From assembly GCA_002351925.1 (NCBI GenBank), contig DEHM01000012.1:7125-71124 (forward strand): a stretch of DNA of 64,000 bases, read 5' to 3'. A model generated the notes under the pieces. The model saw only the letters and a list, made by a program, of their open reading frames with translations, was not told where the DNA came from and ran no database searches. Each line of letters opens with the position of its first letter. Positions within the stretch are counted from its first letter, which is position 1. Shown here in pieces: positions 34,672 through 42,648 of this stretch. The position numbers and the translations under genes were made by a program. This stretch comes from Bacteroidales bacterium UBA2800. GTDB taxonomy: Bacteria > Bacteroidota > Bacteroidia > Bacteroidales > Paludibacteraceae.

Positions 34672-35487
34672 ATGTCTGTACATGTTCAGAATAGCAGAAT
34701 GACGACGGCTAAGCTGCGTCAGATGAAGACAGCAGGCGAGAAAATAGCCATGCTGACCAGTTATGATTTTACGCTCGCTCGCCTGTTGGACGAAGCCGGT
34801 GTAGAGATATTGCTCGTAGGCGACAGCGCCAGCAACGTGGTCTGCGGCAACCAGTATACCCTACCCATCACCGTCGACGAGATGATTTTCCTGACCAAGG
34901 GCGTAGTACGTGCGGCGCAACACGCGCTCGTGGTATGCGATATGCCGTTCGGCAGCTATCAGGTGAGCGAAGAGGAGGCCGTGCGCAATGCCATCAAGAT
35001 ACTGAAGGAGAGCGGCTGCGACGCTGTGAAACTGGAGGGCGGCGAGGAGATACTGCCCGCTATTCGCCACATGATACAGGCCGGCGTGCCCGTCATGGGA
35101 CACCTGGGTCTCACCCCGCAGTCGGTCAACCAGTTCGGCGGCTACGGCCTGCGCGCCAAAGAGGAAGCCGAGGCGGAGAAACTGCTGCACGACGCCAAAC
35201 TGCTGGACGAAGCCGGCTGTTTCTCTATCGTACTGGAGAAGATACCGGCCGACCTGGCCGAGCGCGTCACCAAAGCCGTCAGCTGCCCCGTCATCGGCAT
35301 AGGTGCCGGCAACCGCTGCGACGGACAAGTGCTGGTGCTGCACGACATGTTGGGCCTCAACCAGGGCTTCAAGCCGAAATTCCTGCGCCACTTTGCACAA
35401 TTAGCCGACGACGTAAAGAACGCCGCCGGCCAGTATGTGAGCGCCGTGAAAGAGGGATCGTTCCCCAGCGCCGAAGAGAGTTACTAA
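34672..35487 (+). CDS. panB: 3-methyl-2-oxobutanoate hydroxymethyltransferase
   Basis: A 271-residue PanB of normal length. It has MLTSYDFTLARLLDEAGV, LLVGDSASNVVCG, VCDMPFGSYQVS, AVKLEGGEE, MGHLGLTPQSVNQFGG and GIGAGNRCDGQVLVLHDMLG. It converts 2-oxoisovalerate to ketopantoate in pantothenate/CoA synthesis. The start MSVHVQNSRMTTAKLRQMK is preferred; a TTG-initiated frame from 34636 begins within the promoter. Other pan genes are not adjacent. Confidence 0.95.
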   Translation: MSVHVQNSRMTTAKLRQMKTAGEKIAMLTSYDFTLARLLDEAGVEILLVGDSASNVVCGNQYTLPITVDEMIFLTKGVVRAAQHALVVCDMPFGSYQVSEEEAVRNAIKILKESGCDAVKLEGGEEILPAIRHMIQAGVPVMGHLGLTPQSVNQFGGYGLRAKEEAEAEKLLHDAKLLDEAGCFSIVLEKIPADLAERVTKAVSCPVIGIGAGNRCDGQVLVLHDMLGLNQGFKPKFLRHFAQLADDVKNAAGQYVSAVKEGSFPSAEESY

Positions 35488-35493
35488 TTCGGG

Positions 35494-36240
35494 TTATGGC
35501 ATCTGGCGCTCGATAAGCGCTGCCAATTCATCTTTATACTTACCGCCCGTCACCGGATTGATCGGCAACGTACCGAAGTCGATGGTGATGAAGGGATACA
35601 TACTGTTGCTGGTCACCAGCTTCAGGTCTTTGCGTCCCTGGCGCACCTCCATGATCTCACGGAACCGCAGGACCACACCCTGCGCGAACAACAGACCCTC
35701 ATCCACATTCGCCAACACATTGCGGCTCAAGAGGATGTCGTGGGGATACCATGTCTCGTAGTTGTCACCCAGCGTCTCCTTGATATAGGCGGCGGTCTTC
35801 GGATTGAGCTCCGGCGCCTGACGACGCCATTCCTCGCGCTGACGTGCACGCTCGGCAGCGGCCTCACGCACGTGTTCCTCGTTGATGTTGACGTAGTAGT
35901 CCATACTGTCGATAAACTGCTTGGCGCGGATACGCATACCGACCAAGATCAGTATATCCGCCAGCAGCACTACGCCCGGATAGACCAACGTACCCAGGAA
36001 GTCGGTCTTAAAGAACGGGAAGGGCACATAGCACAACGCCAAGAACATACCGATGGCGAGCAGCAGACGACACTTGTTGTGGCTGCGACGAATGTCCTGA
36101 ATCGTCTTCTCGCGCGTGATCTCACGTACGATCTGTACCCGGTCGCGTGCATCAAACCACTGCCAAACCAGGAAGAAAGACACAAACATCAATCCGATAA
36201 GGATGAAAAGAAGGGGGTAAATAACGAATTCGAGTCTCAT
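35494..36240 (-). CDS. Hypothetical membrane protein
   Basis: A 248-residue protein with three hydrophobic helices (about 4-28, 60-78 and 83-103), a charged Arg/Glu-rich segment (about 120-145) and a soluble C-terminal domain (ETWYPHDILLSRNVLANVDEGLL, NSMYPFITIDFGTLPIN). I do not recognise the family. It is convergent with panB, six bases apart, and has its own promoter at 36282-36311. Confidence 0.75.
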   Translation of the reverse strand: MRLEFVIYPLLFILIGLMFVSFFLVWQWFDARDRVQIVREITREKTIQDIRRSHNKCRLLLAIGMFLALCYVPFPFFKTDFLGTLVYPGVVLLADILILVGMRIRAKQFIDSMDYYVNINEEHVREAAAERARQREEWRRQAPELNPKTAAYIKETLGDNYETWYPHDILLSRNVLANVDEGLLFAQGVVLRFREIMEVRQGRKDLKLVTSNSMYPFITIDFGTLPINPVTGGKYKDELAALIERQMP

Positions 36241-36281
36241 AGTACGAACGGCATTTGCCGTGTTTAAAGTTAATTTCGCTG

Positions 36282-36311
36282 CAAAGTTAATACTTTTTTT
36301 GCATATATCAA
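36282..36311 (-). promoter_or_regulatory. Promoter of the gene at 35494-36240
   Basis: TTG (36309-36311), 19 bases, TAACTTTG (36282-36289) on the minus strand, 41 bases before the ATG. Confidence 0.78.
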
Positions 36312-36329
36312 AATTTTTTTGTAATTTTG
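36299..36329 (+). promoter_or_regulatory. Promoter of the galK-galM-GH2 operon
   Basis: TTG (36299-36301), then CATATATCA in a 20-base spacer, then TAATTTTG (36322-36329), 39 bases before the galK ATG. It overlaps the divergent promoter. Confidence 0.82.
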
Positions 36330-36368
36330 CAACAAATTTTTAATAATTATCTTAAATTTTTGTCTCTT

Positions 36369-37571
36369 ATGACTACTCCAGAACTGCAACAGGCTTACTC
36401 TCAAGCTTACGGTCGACCGGCCGAGAAGATCTTCTTTGCCCCCGGTCGAGTGAACCTTATCGGCGAACATACCGACTATAACGGTGGTTGCGTCTTTCCC
36501 TGCGCGCTGAGTTTCGGTGCATGGCTGCTGCTGAGCCGCAACAGCGACAACGTGCTGCGTTTCCGCTCGCTGAACATGACGGACACCTACGAGATACCCA
36601 TCGACGCTATCCGTCCGCAGGGCAACCGAGCCTGGTGCAACTACGCGCTGGGCTGCATCGACATCATCATGCGCCGTCATCCCGAGGCGAAGCTGATGAG
36701 CGGCTACGACCTGCTCTACTACGGCAACGTGCCTGCAGGCGCAGGACTGAGTAGCAGTGCGGCCATGGAGGTGGTGACGGCACGCGCCTTCACCGAGGAA
36801 ATGGACCGGAAAGGCGCCGAACTGCCATGCGGCTACACCGACGACAAAGCCTATCGCACCGAACTGGCGAAGATCAGCCAGCTCTGCGAGCGCGAGTACG
36901 CCGGCGTGATGTGCGGCATCATGGATCAGTTCGCCTCCGCGCAGGGCAAGAAAGATCACGCTATCTACCTCAACTGCGACACGCTGGAGTTTGAGCACGT
37001 GCCCGTGAAGCTCGACGGCATCAAAGTGGTCATCACCAATACCCACAGTCCGCACCACCTGGACAGCGGCGCCTATAACGACCGCGTACGCCAGTGCCAG
37101 ACAGCCGTGGAGCAGATCAGCAAGGTGCGTCCCATCAAGCATCTGGCCGAGCTGAGCGAAGACGACTGGGCACAAGTGGAGAGCGCCATCACCGACCCGA
37201 TAGCCAAGAAACGTGCCCGCCACGTGGTAGGCGAAGTAGCCAGAACAGCGGCCGCCGTAGAGGCGCTCAAGAAAGGCGAGATAGCCTATTTCGGCGAACT
37301 CATGACCGCCAGCCATGTCTCGCTGCGCGACGACTATGAGGTGACCGGTCTGCAACTCGACACACTCGCCGAAGCCGCTTGGCAAGTGGACGGCGTGCTC
37401 GGTAGCCGCATGACGGGCGGCGGCTTCGGAGGCTGCACCGTCAGCCTGGTGAAGGACGAGGCGATCGAACGCTTCAAAGCCTTTGTGGGCAAAGAGTACG
37501 AAGAGAAAACAGGCCTGAAGGCCGACTTCTACGTAGCCGAGATAGGCGACGGTGTGATGCGCTTGCATTAG
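36369..37571 (+). CDS. galK: Galactokinase
   Basis: A 400-residue GHMP kinase starting MTTPELQQAY. The galactokinase signature GRVNLIGEHTDYNGG is near residues 23-37, the ATP loop is VPAGAGLSSSAAMEV, and the third motif is MTGGGFGGCTVSLV. It phosphorylates galactose in the Leloir pathway. A start at 36327 would include promoter bases and is rejected. It is followed by galM after a 115-base gap and by a GH2 enzyme. Confidence 0.96.
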   Translation: MTTPELQQAYSQAYGRPAEKIFFAPGRVNLIGEHTDYNGGCVFPCALSFGAWLLLSRNSDNVLRFRSLNMTDTYEIPIDAIRPQGNRAWCNYALGCIDIIMRRHPEAKLMSGYDLLYYGNVPAGAGLSSSAAMEVVTARAFTEEMDRKGAELPCGYTDDKAYRTELAKISQLCEREYAGVMCGIMDQFASAQGKKDHAIYLNCDTLEFEHVPVKLDGIKVVITNTHSPHHLDSGAYNDRVRQCQTAVEQISKVRPIKHLAELSEDDWAQVESAITDPIAKKRARHVVGEVARTAAAVEALKKGEIAYFGELMTASHVSLRDDYEVTGLQLDTLAEAAWQVDGVLGSRMTGGGFGGCTVSLVKDEAIERFKAFVGKEYEEKTGLKADFYVAEIGDGVMRLH

Positions 37572-37686
37572 AACTTCGCGTGACTCGCGATTACATCGCT
37601 CAATTACACATACGTTCTATGCTGCGCTACTCCCCACTGCAACACTACGTGTTACATCGGGGACCCCATTATAAACAAGAATATTT
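37572..37686 (+). other. Structured spacer between galK and galM
   Basis: The gap holds a nested inverted repeat at about 37634-37665: CCCC and GGGG outer arms, and AACAC and GTGTT inner arms around TAC. No TAnnTTTG box is clear. It could be a transcript-processing or attenuating hairpin. Confidence 0.45.
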
Positions 37687-38682
37687 ATGAAACCGATACG
37701 TTTTTATACCATCAAGAGTAGCGGCGGGCTGCGGGTTGAAGTCAGCAACCTGGGCGCCAAGATTACCAAACTGCTGGTGGCTAACCGCCAAGGCGAAGTG
37801 AAGGACATCGTGCTGGGTTTCCGCAGCGCCGACGAATGGCGTACGCAGGAGAAATACTTCAACGCCATCTGCGGCCGCGTAGCCAACCGTATCAAAGGCG
37901 GCTGCTTCACGCTGGACGGCGAAGAATACCACCTGGCGCTCAACAACGCCGACAACAGCCTGCACGGCGGACTGGAAGGCTTCAACGCCAAGCTGTGGGA
38001 AGTCACGGCGCAATGTGCGCACGAGCTGACGCTCCACTACCGCAGCCGTGACGGCGAAGAGGGCTACCCGGCCACGCTGGACGTGTGGGTCACCTATACG
38101 GCTACCAAGGACAACCGCCTCGTCATCCACTACGAGGCTAAGACCGACCGGCCTACCCTCGTGGCGCTGACCAACCACGCCTTCTTCAACCTGGCGGGCG
38201 AAGCGAGCGGACGCATCGACGACCACGTGCTGCAAGTCTTTGCCGACCGCTATACGCCTAACGACGCGACGACCTGTCCGACGGGCGAGATAAAGGACGT
38301 AGCCGGCACGCCGATGGATTTCCGTCAGCCGGTACGTCTAGGTGACCGCATGGACGATCCGTTCTTCGCGCCGGCCAAAGGTATCGACAACAACTGGTGT
38401 CCCTGCCCTGCCGATGCGCCCAAAGCGCTGCGCCACGCGGCGACGCTCCGGGCCGACGGACGTACCATGGAGTGCTGGACCACCATGCCGGGCTTGCAGG
38501 TCTATAGTGGCAACTTCATCCAGCAGCACGTGGGCAAGAGCGGCACGACATACGACATCCGCCACGCCGTCTGTCTGGAGGCGCAGATGTGGCCGGACGC
38601 TATCCACCACGACAACTTCCCGAGTATCGTGCTGCGCCCCGGCGAACGATTAGACGAAACAACAGAATACCGATTCCTATGA
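37687..38682 (+). CDS. galM: Aldose 1-epimerase (mutarotase)
   Basis: A 331-residue GalM with EYHLALNNADNSLHGGLEGF, the catalytic His region TNHAFFNLAGE and the catalytic Glu region AVCLEAQMWPDAIHH. It interconverts alpha and beta galactose. There is no clear signal peptide, so a cytoplasmic location is likely. Its stop overlaps the ATG of the GH2 gene (ATGA). Confidence 0.95.
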   Translation: MKPIRFYTIKSSGGLRVEVSNLGAKITKLLVANRQGEVKDIVLGFRSADEWRTQEKYFNAICGRVANRIKGGCFTLDGEEYHLALNNADNSLHGGLEGFNAKLWEVTAQCAHELTLHYRSRDGEEGYPATLDVWVTYTATKDNRLVIHYEAKTDRPTLVALTNHAFFNLAGEASGRIDDHVLQVFADRYTPNDATTCPTGEIKDVAGTPMDFRQPVRLGDRMDDPFFAPAKGIDNNWCPCPADAPKALRHAATLRADGRTMECWTTMPGLQVYSGNFIQQHVGKSGTTYDIRHAVCLEAQMWPDAIHHDNFPSIVLRPGERLDETTEYRFL

Positions 38683-41111
38683 AGCACTATTTCTATACCC
38701 TCTTGGCGCTGAGCCTGCTGCTGTGCGCCTGCACAACGAAGCAACCCGTTCGCACTGACACCTTGCTGCGCGAGTGGCAGTTCACGCAAGACACGACCGA
38801 CAACCCCACCTGGGAGAACGTCACGATTCCGCACGACTGGGCGATAAGCGGGCCTTTCGACCGAGCCAACGACCTGCAGGAAGTCATCGTCGTACAGAAC
38901 GGCGAGAAAGAGCCGACCTGGAAAACCGGTCGTAGCGGAGGCCTTCCGTGGATGGGCAAAGGCCACTACCGCACGCGCGTGAAAGTAGATAAGGAGAAGT
39001 TCTACACTCTCGTCTTCGACGGCGCGATGAGCCATGCCGACGTCTATGTGAACGGCGAGGAAATGGTCTATTGGCCGTACGGCTATAACACCTTCGACTG
39101 CTACATCCTGCCGCAACTCATCACCGGCGACAGCGTCGACATCGATGTCTTCCTGGAGAACAAACCCCAGCAGAGCCGCTGGTATCCGGGCGCAGGCCTC
39201 TACCGCAACGTGCACCTCGTCGAGACCAACCCGATCCACATCCCCACCTTCGGCGTGCTCGTGCGTACACCCAAGGTGAGCAAAGAGTTTGCGCAAGTGA
39301 CCATCGAGGTAGAACTGCAGAACGGCGTGGACAGTTTTGGAGTACAGCATACAGACTACAGCGTGCAGACTGATATCCTCTTCAAGGGCAAAGTGGTTGC
39401 GACAGCCGAGGGACAACAAGCCGTAGCGGAGGTGATGAATCCGCAGCTCTGGTCGCCCGAGACGCCGAACCTCTATACGGCGCGCACTCGCGTATATAAA
39501 AACAAGGAGATCATCGACGAAGTCAACACCCGCTTCGGTATCCGCTCTATCAGCTATACGCCAGAGCACGGATTCCAACTCAACGGCCAGACGCGTAAGT
39601 TCAAGGGCGTATGCAACCATCACGACTTAGGGCCGCTCGGCGCTGCCATCCACAAAGATGCGCTGCGTCACCAGATAGCAATGCTCAAAGATATGGGCTG
39701 CGACGCCATCCGCACGAGCCACAACATGCCCGCGCCCGAACTGGTGGAGCTGTGCGACGAGTTGGGCATGATGATGATGGTCGAGCCTTTCGACGTGTGG
39801 AACTGGGGCAAGACGGAGAACGACTACAGCGTGGAGTTCGACGACTGGTGGCGGTGGGACATCACCAACATGGTGAAACACTACCGCAACAACGCCTGCG
39901 TGATGCTCTGGTCGAGCGGCAACGAGGTATGGAACCAAGTGCTGCCGGACGGTATCGCCATCGTGACACAGTTACAGGAGCTCTTCCACCAACTCGACCC
40001 CACCCGTCCGGTTACCAACGGTATGGACCAAGCAATGCATGTGATTCATAACGGTTTTGGCGCCGCGGTCGAGCTGCCGGGCTTCAATTATCGCACGAGC
40101 CGCTATGAGGAAGGCTACGAGAATCTGCCGCAGAAAATGATCCTGGGCTCCGAAACAGCCTCCACCGTTTCCAGCCGCGGCGTCTATAAGATACCGGCCG
40201 TTATTCAGCCGGACGCGATGTATGCAGACAATCAATCTTCCGGTTACGACGTGGAATACTGCGCGTGGTCCGGACTGCCCGAACAGGATTTTCAGCTGCA
40301 GGACGACTACCCGTGGACACTCGGACAATTCGTCTGGACAGGTTTCGACTACCTCGGCGAACCCTCGCCCTACGACACCGACGCCTGGCCCAGCCACAGC
40401 AGCTATTTCGGCATCATCGACCTGGCTTCGCTACCCAAAGACCGCTACTGGCTCTACCGCAGCCAGTGGAATACGCAAGAACCTACCCTGCACGTGCTGC
40501 CGCACTGGAACTGGCAGCAAGGCGACCGGGTGCCTGTGTTCTGCTATACGAACTATCCGAGCGCAGAGCTCTTCGTCAACGGCAAGAGCTACGGCAAGCT
40601 GCGCCATGCGACCAAAGAGGAGACCGAGCGCCTGGCGAAGGGCGAGACCATCGAAGGCGTCAGTGCGATGCCGAAAGTGGGCGATTTCGTACCGCCGGTA
40701 TGGGGCTCTGCGCCGCGACCGGAACTGTTGCCGCGCTACCGCCTGATGTGGTTCGACGTGCCCTACGAGGCCGGCGAACTGACCGTAGTAGCCTACGACG
40801 CCGAGGGCAAAGAGGCTGCGCGTGAGACCATCCGCACCGCCGGCGAGCCCGACCACCTGGACATCGTCTGGGCCAACGAGGCCGAGCAGCCCGAGGAACT
40901 GTGCTACATGACGGTACGCGTGGTGGACAAAGACGGAAACCTCTGTCCGAAGGCTAATAACCTGATTCGGTATGAAGGAAATGGCTTTGTAGCTGCTGCT
41001 AATGGAGATGCCGCTTGTTTGGATTCGTTTGTAGAGCCGCAGATGCACGCCTTCGCCGGACAATGTACCTTCATCCTAAAGAAGGGTTGGAAGGGGTCCT
41101 TTAGCTTGTAA
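38679..41111 (+). CDS. GH2 family beta-galactosidase-like lipoprotein
   Basis: An 810-residue protein starting MKHYFYTLLALSLLLCAC, with a lipobox Cys near residue 18. The GH2 sugar-binding domain (NPTWENVTIPHDWAIS), immunoglobulin-like domain and TIM barrel (KGVCNHHDLGPLG, RTSHNMPAPELVELCDELG) are visible. The acid/base Glu is in WSSGNEVWN (about 415) and the nucleophile Glu in ILGSETAST (about 491). Extra C-terminal domains follow. The neighbouring galK and galM suggest it releases galactose from lactose or galactosides in the periplasm or at the surface. Extended frames upstream of 38679 run through galM and are rejected. Confidence 0.92.
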   Translation: MKHYFYTLLALSLLLCACTTKQPVRTDTLLREWQFTQDTTDNPTWENVTIPHDWAISGPFDRANDLQEVIVVQNGEKEPTWKTGRSGGLPWMGKGHYRTRVKVDKEKFYTLVFDGAMSHADVYVNGEEMVYWPYGYNTFDCYILPQLITGDSVDIDVFLENKPQQSRWYPGAGLYRNVHLVETNPIHIPTFGVLVRTPKVSKEFAQVTIEVELQNGVDSFGVQHTDYSVQTDILFKGKVVATAEGQQAVAEVMNPQLWSPETPNLYTARTRVYKNKEIIDEVNTRFGIRSISYTPEHGFQLNGQTRKFKGVCNHHDLGPLGAAIHKDALRHQIAMLKDMGCDAIRTSHNMPAPELVELCDELGMMMMVEPFDVWNWGKTENDYSVEFDDWWRWDITNMVKHYRNNACVMLWSSGNEVWNQVLPDGIAIVTQLQELFHQLDPTRPVTNGMDQAMHVIHNGFGAAVELPGFNYRTSRYEEGYENLPQKMILGSETASTVSSRGVYKIPAVIQPDAMYADNQSSGYDVEYCAWSGLPEQDFQLQDDYPWTLGQFVWTGFDYLGEPSPYDTDAWPSHSSYFGIIDLASLPKDRYWLYRSQWNTQEPTLHVLPHWNWQQGDRVPVFCYTNYPSAELFVNGKSYGKLRHATKEETERLAKGETIEGVSAMPKVGDFVPPVWGSAPRPELLPRYRLMWFDVPYEAGELTVVAYDAEGKEAARETIRTAGEPDHLDIVWANEAEQPEELCYMTVRVVDKDGNLCPKANNLIRYEGNGFVAAANGDAACLDSFVEPQMHAFAGQCTFILKKGWKGSFSL

Positions 41112-41117
41112 GAGCTA

Positions 41118-41172
41118 GTTATTACCCAGGTATTACCTGGTTATTACCTGGTTATTACCTAGGTATTACAAT
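41118..41172. repeat. Five 11-bp tandem repeats
   Basis: Units of the form GTTATTACCTG (variants GTTATTACCCA, GGTATTACCTG, GTTATTACCTA, GGTATTACAAT) follow the GH2 stop by six bases. Confidence 0.85.
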
Positions 41173-41202
41173 AAGAAGAACCTAACGATACAACGACAAA
41201 AG

Positions 41203-41235
41203 AAATAGGGGCGCCGAAGCGTCCCTATTCTTTTT
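41203..41235 (+). terminator. Rho-independent terminator after the galactose operon
   Basis: A stem of AATAGGG plus CGC pairs with GCG and CCCTATT around a CGAA loop, with one G-T position, followed by CTTTTT. A run of A before the stem would let it work on the minus strand too, for the SusE/F-like gene ending at 41252. Confidence 0.8.
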
Positions 41236-41251
41236 AGATAATCAGTTCGGA

Positions 41252-42583
41252 TTAACGAACTTGAGTACCCTGTACGTTGTACATCTTGTTGTCGCGGATG
41301 ATGTAGAGGACACCGTCAACAACTACTTTCTGAGCCTTCTCAGTCAGAACTACGTTCTCGATACCTTCTTCCTTAACAGTCCAACGACCGTTTGTGCTGA
41401 AGTCAAGAACAACTGCATTTTGGTCGTCAGCCAATTGACCGAATACGAGTTGGTTGTCACCAATCTTAGCCCAAGTGTCTTCCTCAGCGTCGTAAACCTC
41501 GAGTTCTTGATCCCAAGAACCAGCACCACGGAACTTGAAGAACTGAGCAGCCTTTGCTTCAACAGTAGCCTCGAAATAACCGGTAGAAGCATTGAAGGTC
41601 ATAGCAGTTCCTTCCCAACCGTCGAAACCACCGATGATCTCAACAGCCTCAGGACAATTCTCAGCCGGCATTTTAGCAGCAACCGTATAGGTTACAAGAG
41701 GCGAATCATCGCAACGTGCCCAACGGAGATCCTCAGCGCGGAGGTCCCAAACGATCTCAGCATTCTCGTGAGTCAGTTGGTTGTCACCATCCTCACCCGG
41801 GATACGGCCCCATACATCATCAACGAGCTTCTGCATGTAAGCGTCATCGCTCCAAGACGGTTCAGTCTCGATCTCACCGGTCTCACCCATCAAACCGCTA
41901 ACGATCTGGTACGGAGTACCCTCAGCAGCCTTGAAAGTGATGTAGTAGGTCGGAGCCTCGTTTGCAATCGAAGCCTCCATGTCGAGCTGCATCTGTTGGA
42001 AAGCCCAACCGTTCATACCACCTACGATGAACGGAACTACATAACCGCCGCAACCATCGCTGATAACAGTAATTTTGTAGTTGTGGTAGATAGCAGTACA
42101 CGGGTTCTGCTTCCATGCGTCAACCGTGAATACGTTCGGAGCGTCAGCGCCGTAGTTGATCATGTCGATCTCACCAGCGTAAGCACCTTGTACAACCTCT
42201 ACACCACCGCGGATTTTGGTAGCAGCACCTACCTGATACTCCCAGTTGAAGTTACCATCTACGTCCAGCATAATCGGCTTAGCCTGAATACCCTTCGTTG
42301 CATCGGGCTCAGCTTCGGGCTCGAAAGAACCAACGTACCAGCCGTCGTAACCCTCAACAGCCTCTACAGCTACACACTCAACAGGATTGGCGCTCCAACC
42401 GTTGAACGAACCGGTCAGCACGATGTTGTTACAAGCCATGTTAGCCGGAACGAAGAAGCACACACAAACGTTACCCTGATCGTAGTAGTCAGCCAGAACT
42501 GCGTCCGACGGAACAACGTCTGCCGATGCAAATGCGCTAACACTCATCAGCGCAGCTGCGAAAAAAGCATAAAACTTTTTCAT
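41252..42583 (-). CDS. SusE/SusF-like secreted starch-binding protein
   Basis: A 443-residue protein with a signal peptide ending AFASA. Three beta-sandwich modules each contain a carbohydrate-binding-like turn: LTGSFNGWSA (about 56), VGGMNGWAF (about 190) and IGGFDGWEG (about 320). The end is VVVDGVLYIIRDNKMYNVQG, a tail also found in the proteins at 2503 and 4057. It lies 65 bases after susD. The position and modules suggest surface binding of alpha-glucan. No lipobox is evident, unlike classical SusE/F, so it may be secreted by another route. Confidence 0.75.
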   Translation of the reverse strand: MKKFYAFFAAALMSVSAFASADVVPSDAVLADYYDQGNVCVCFFVPANMACNNIVLTGSFNGWSANPVECVAVEAVEGYDGWYVGSFEPEAEPDATKGIQAKPIMLDVDGNFNWEYQVGAATKIRGGVEVVQGAYAGEIDMINYGADAPNVFTVDAWKQNPCTAIYHNYKITVISDGCGGYVVPFIVGGMNGWAFQQMQLDMEASIANEAPTYYITFKAAEGTPYQIVSGLMGETGEIETEPSWSDDAYMQKLVDDVWGRIPGEDGDNQLTHENAEIVWDLRAEDLRWARCDDSPLVTYTVAAKMPAENCPEAVEIIGGFDGWEGTAMTFNASTGYFEATVEAKAAQFFKFRGAGSWDQELEVYDAEEDTWAKIGDNQLVFGQLADDQNAVVLDFSTNGRWTVKEEGIENVVLTEKAQKVVVDGVLYIIRDNKMYNVQGTQVR

Positions 42584-42648
42584 AAATTTAAAATGAATTA
42601 GTTAATAATGTTAATTAAATATAATGAATTTTGGTTCATTAATATCGA

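Noticed and set aside
36270..37568. 432-codon frame opposite galK
   Set aside because: Galactokinase motifs on the plus strand are unambiguous; the antisense product shows none.
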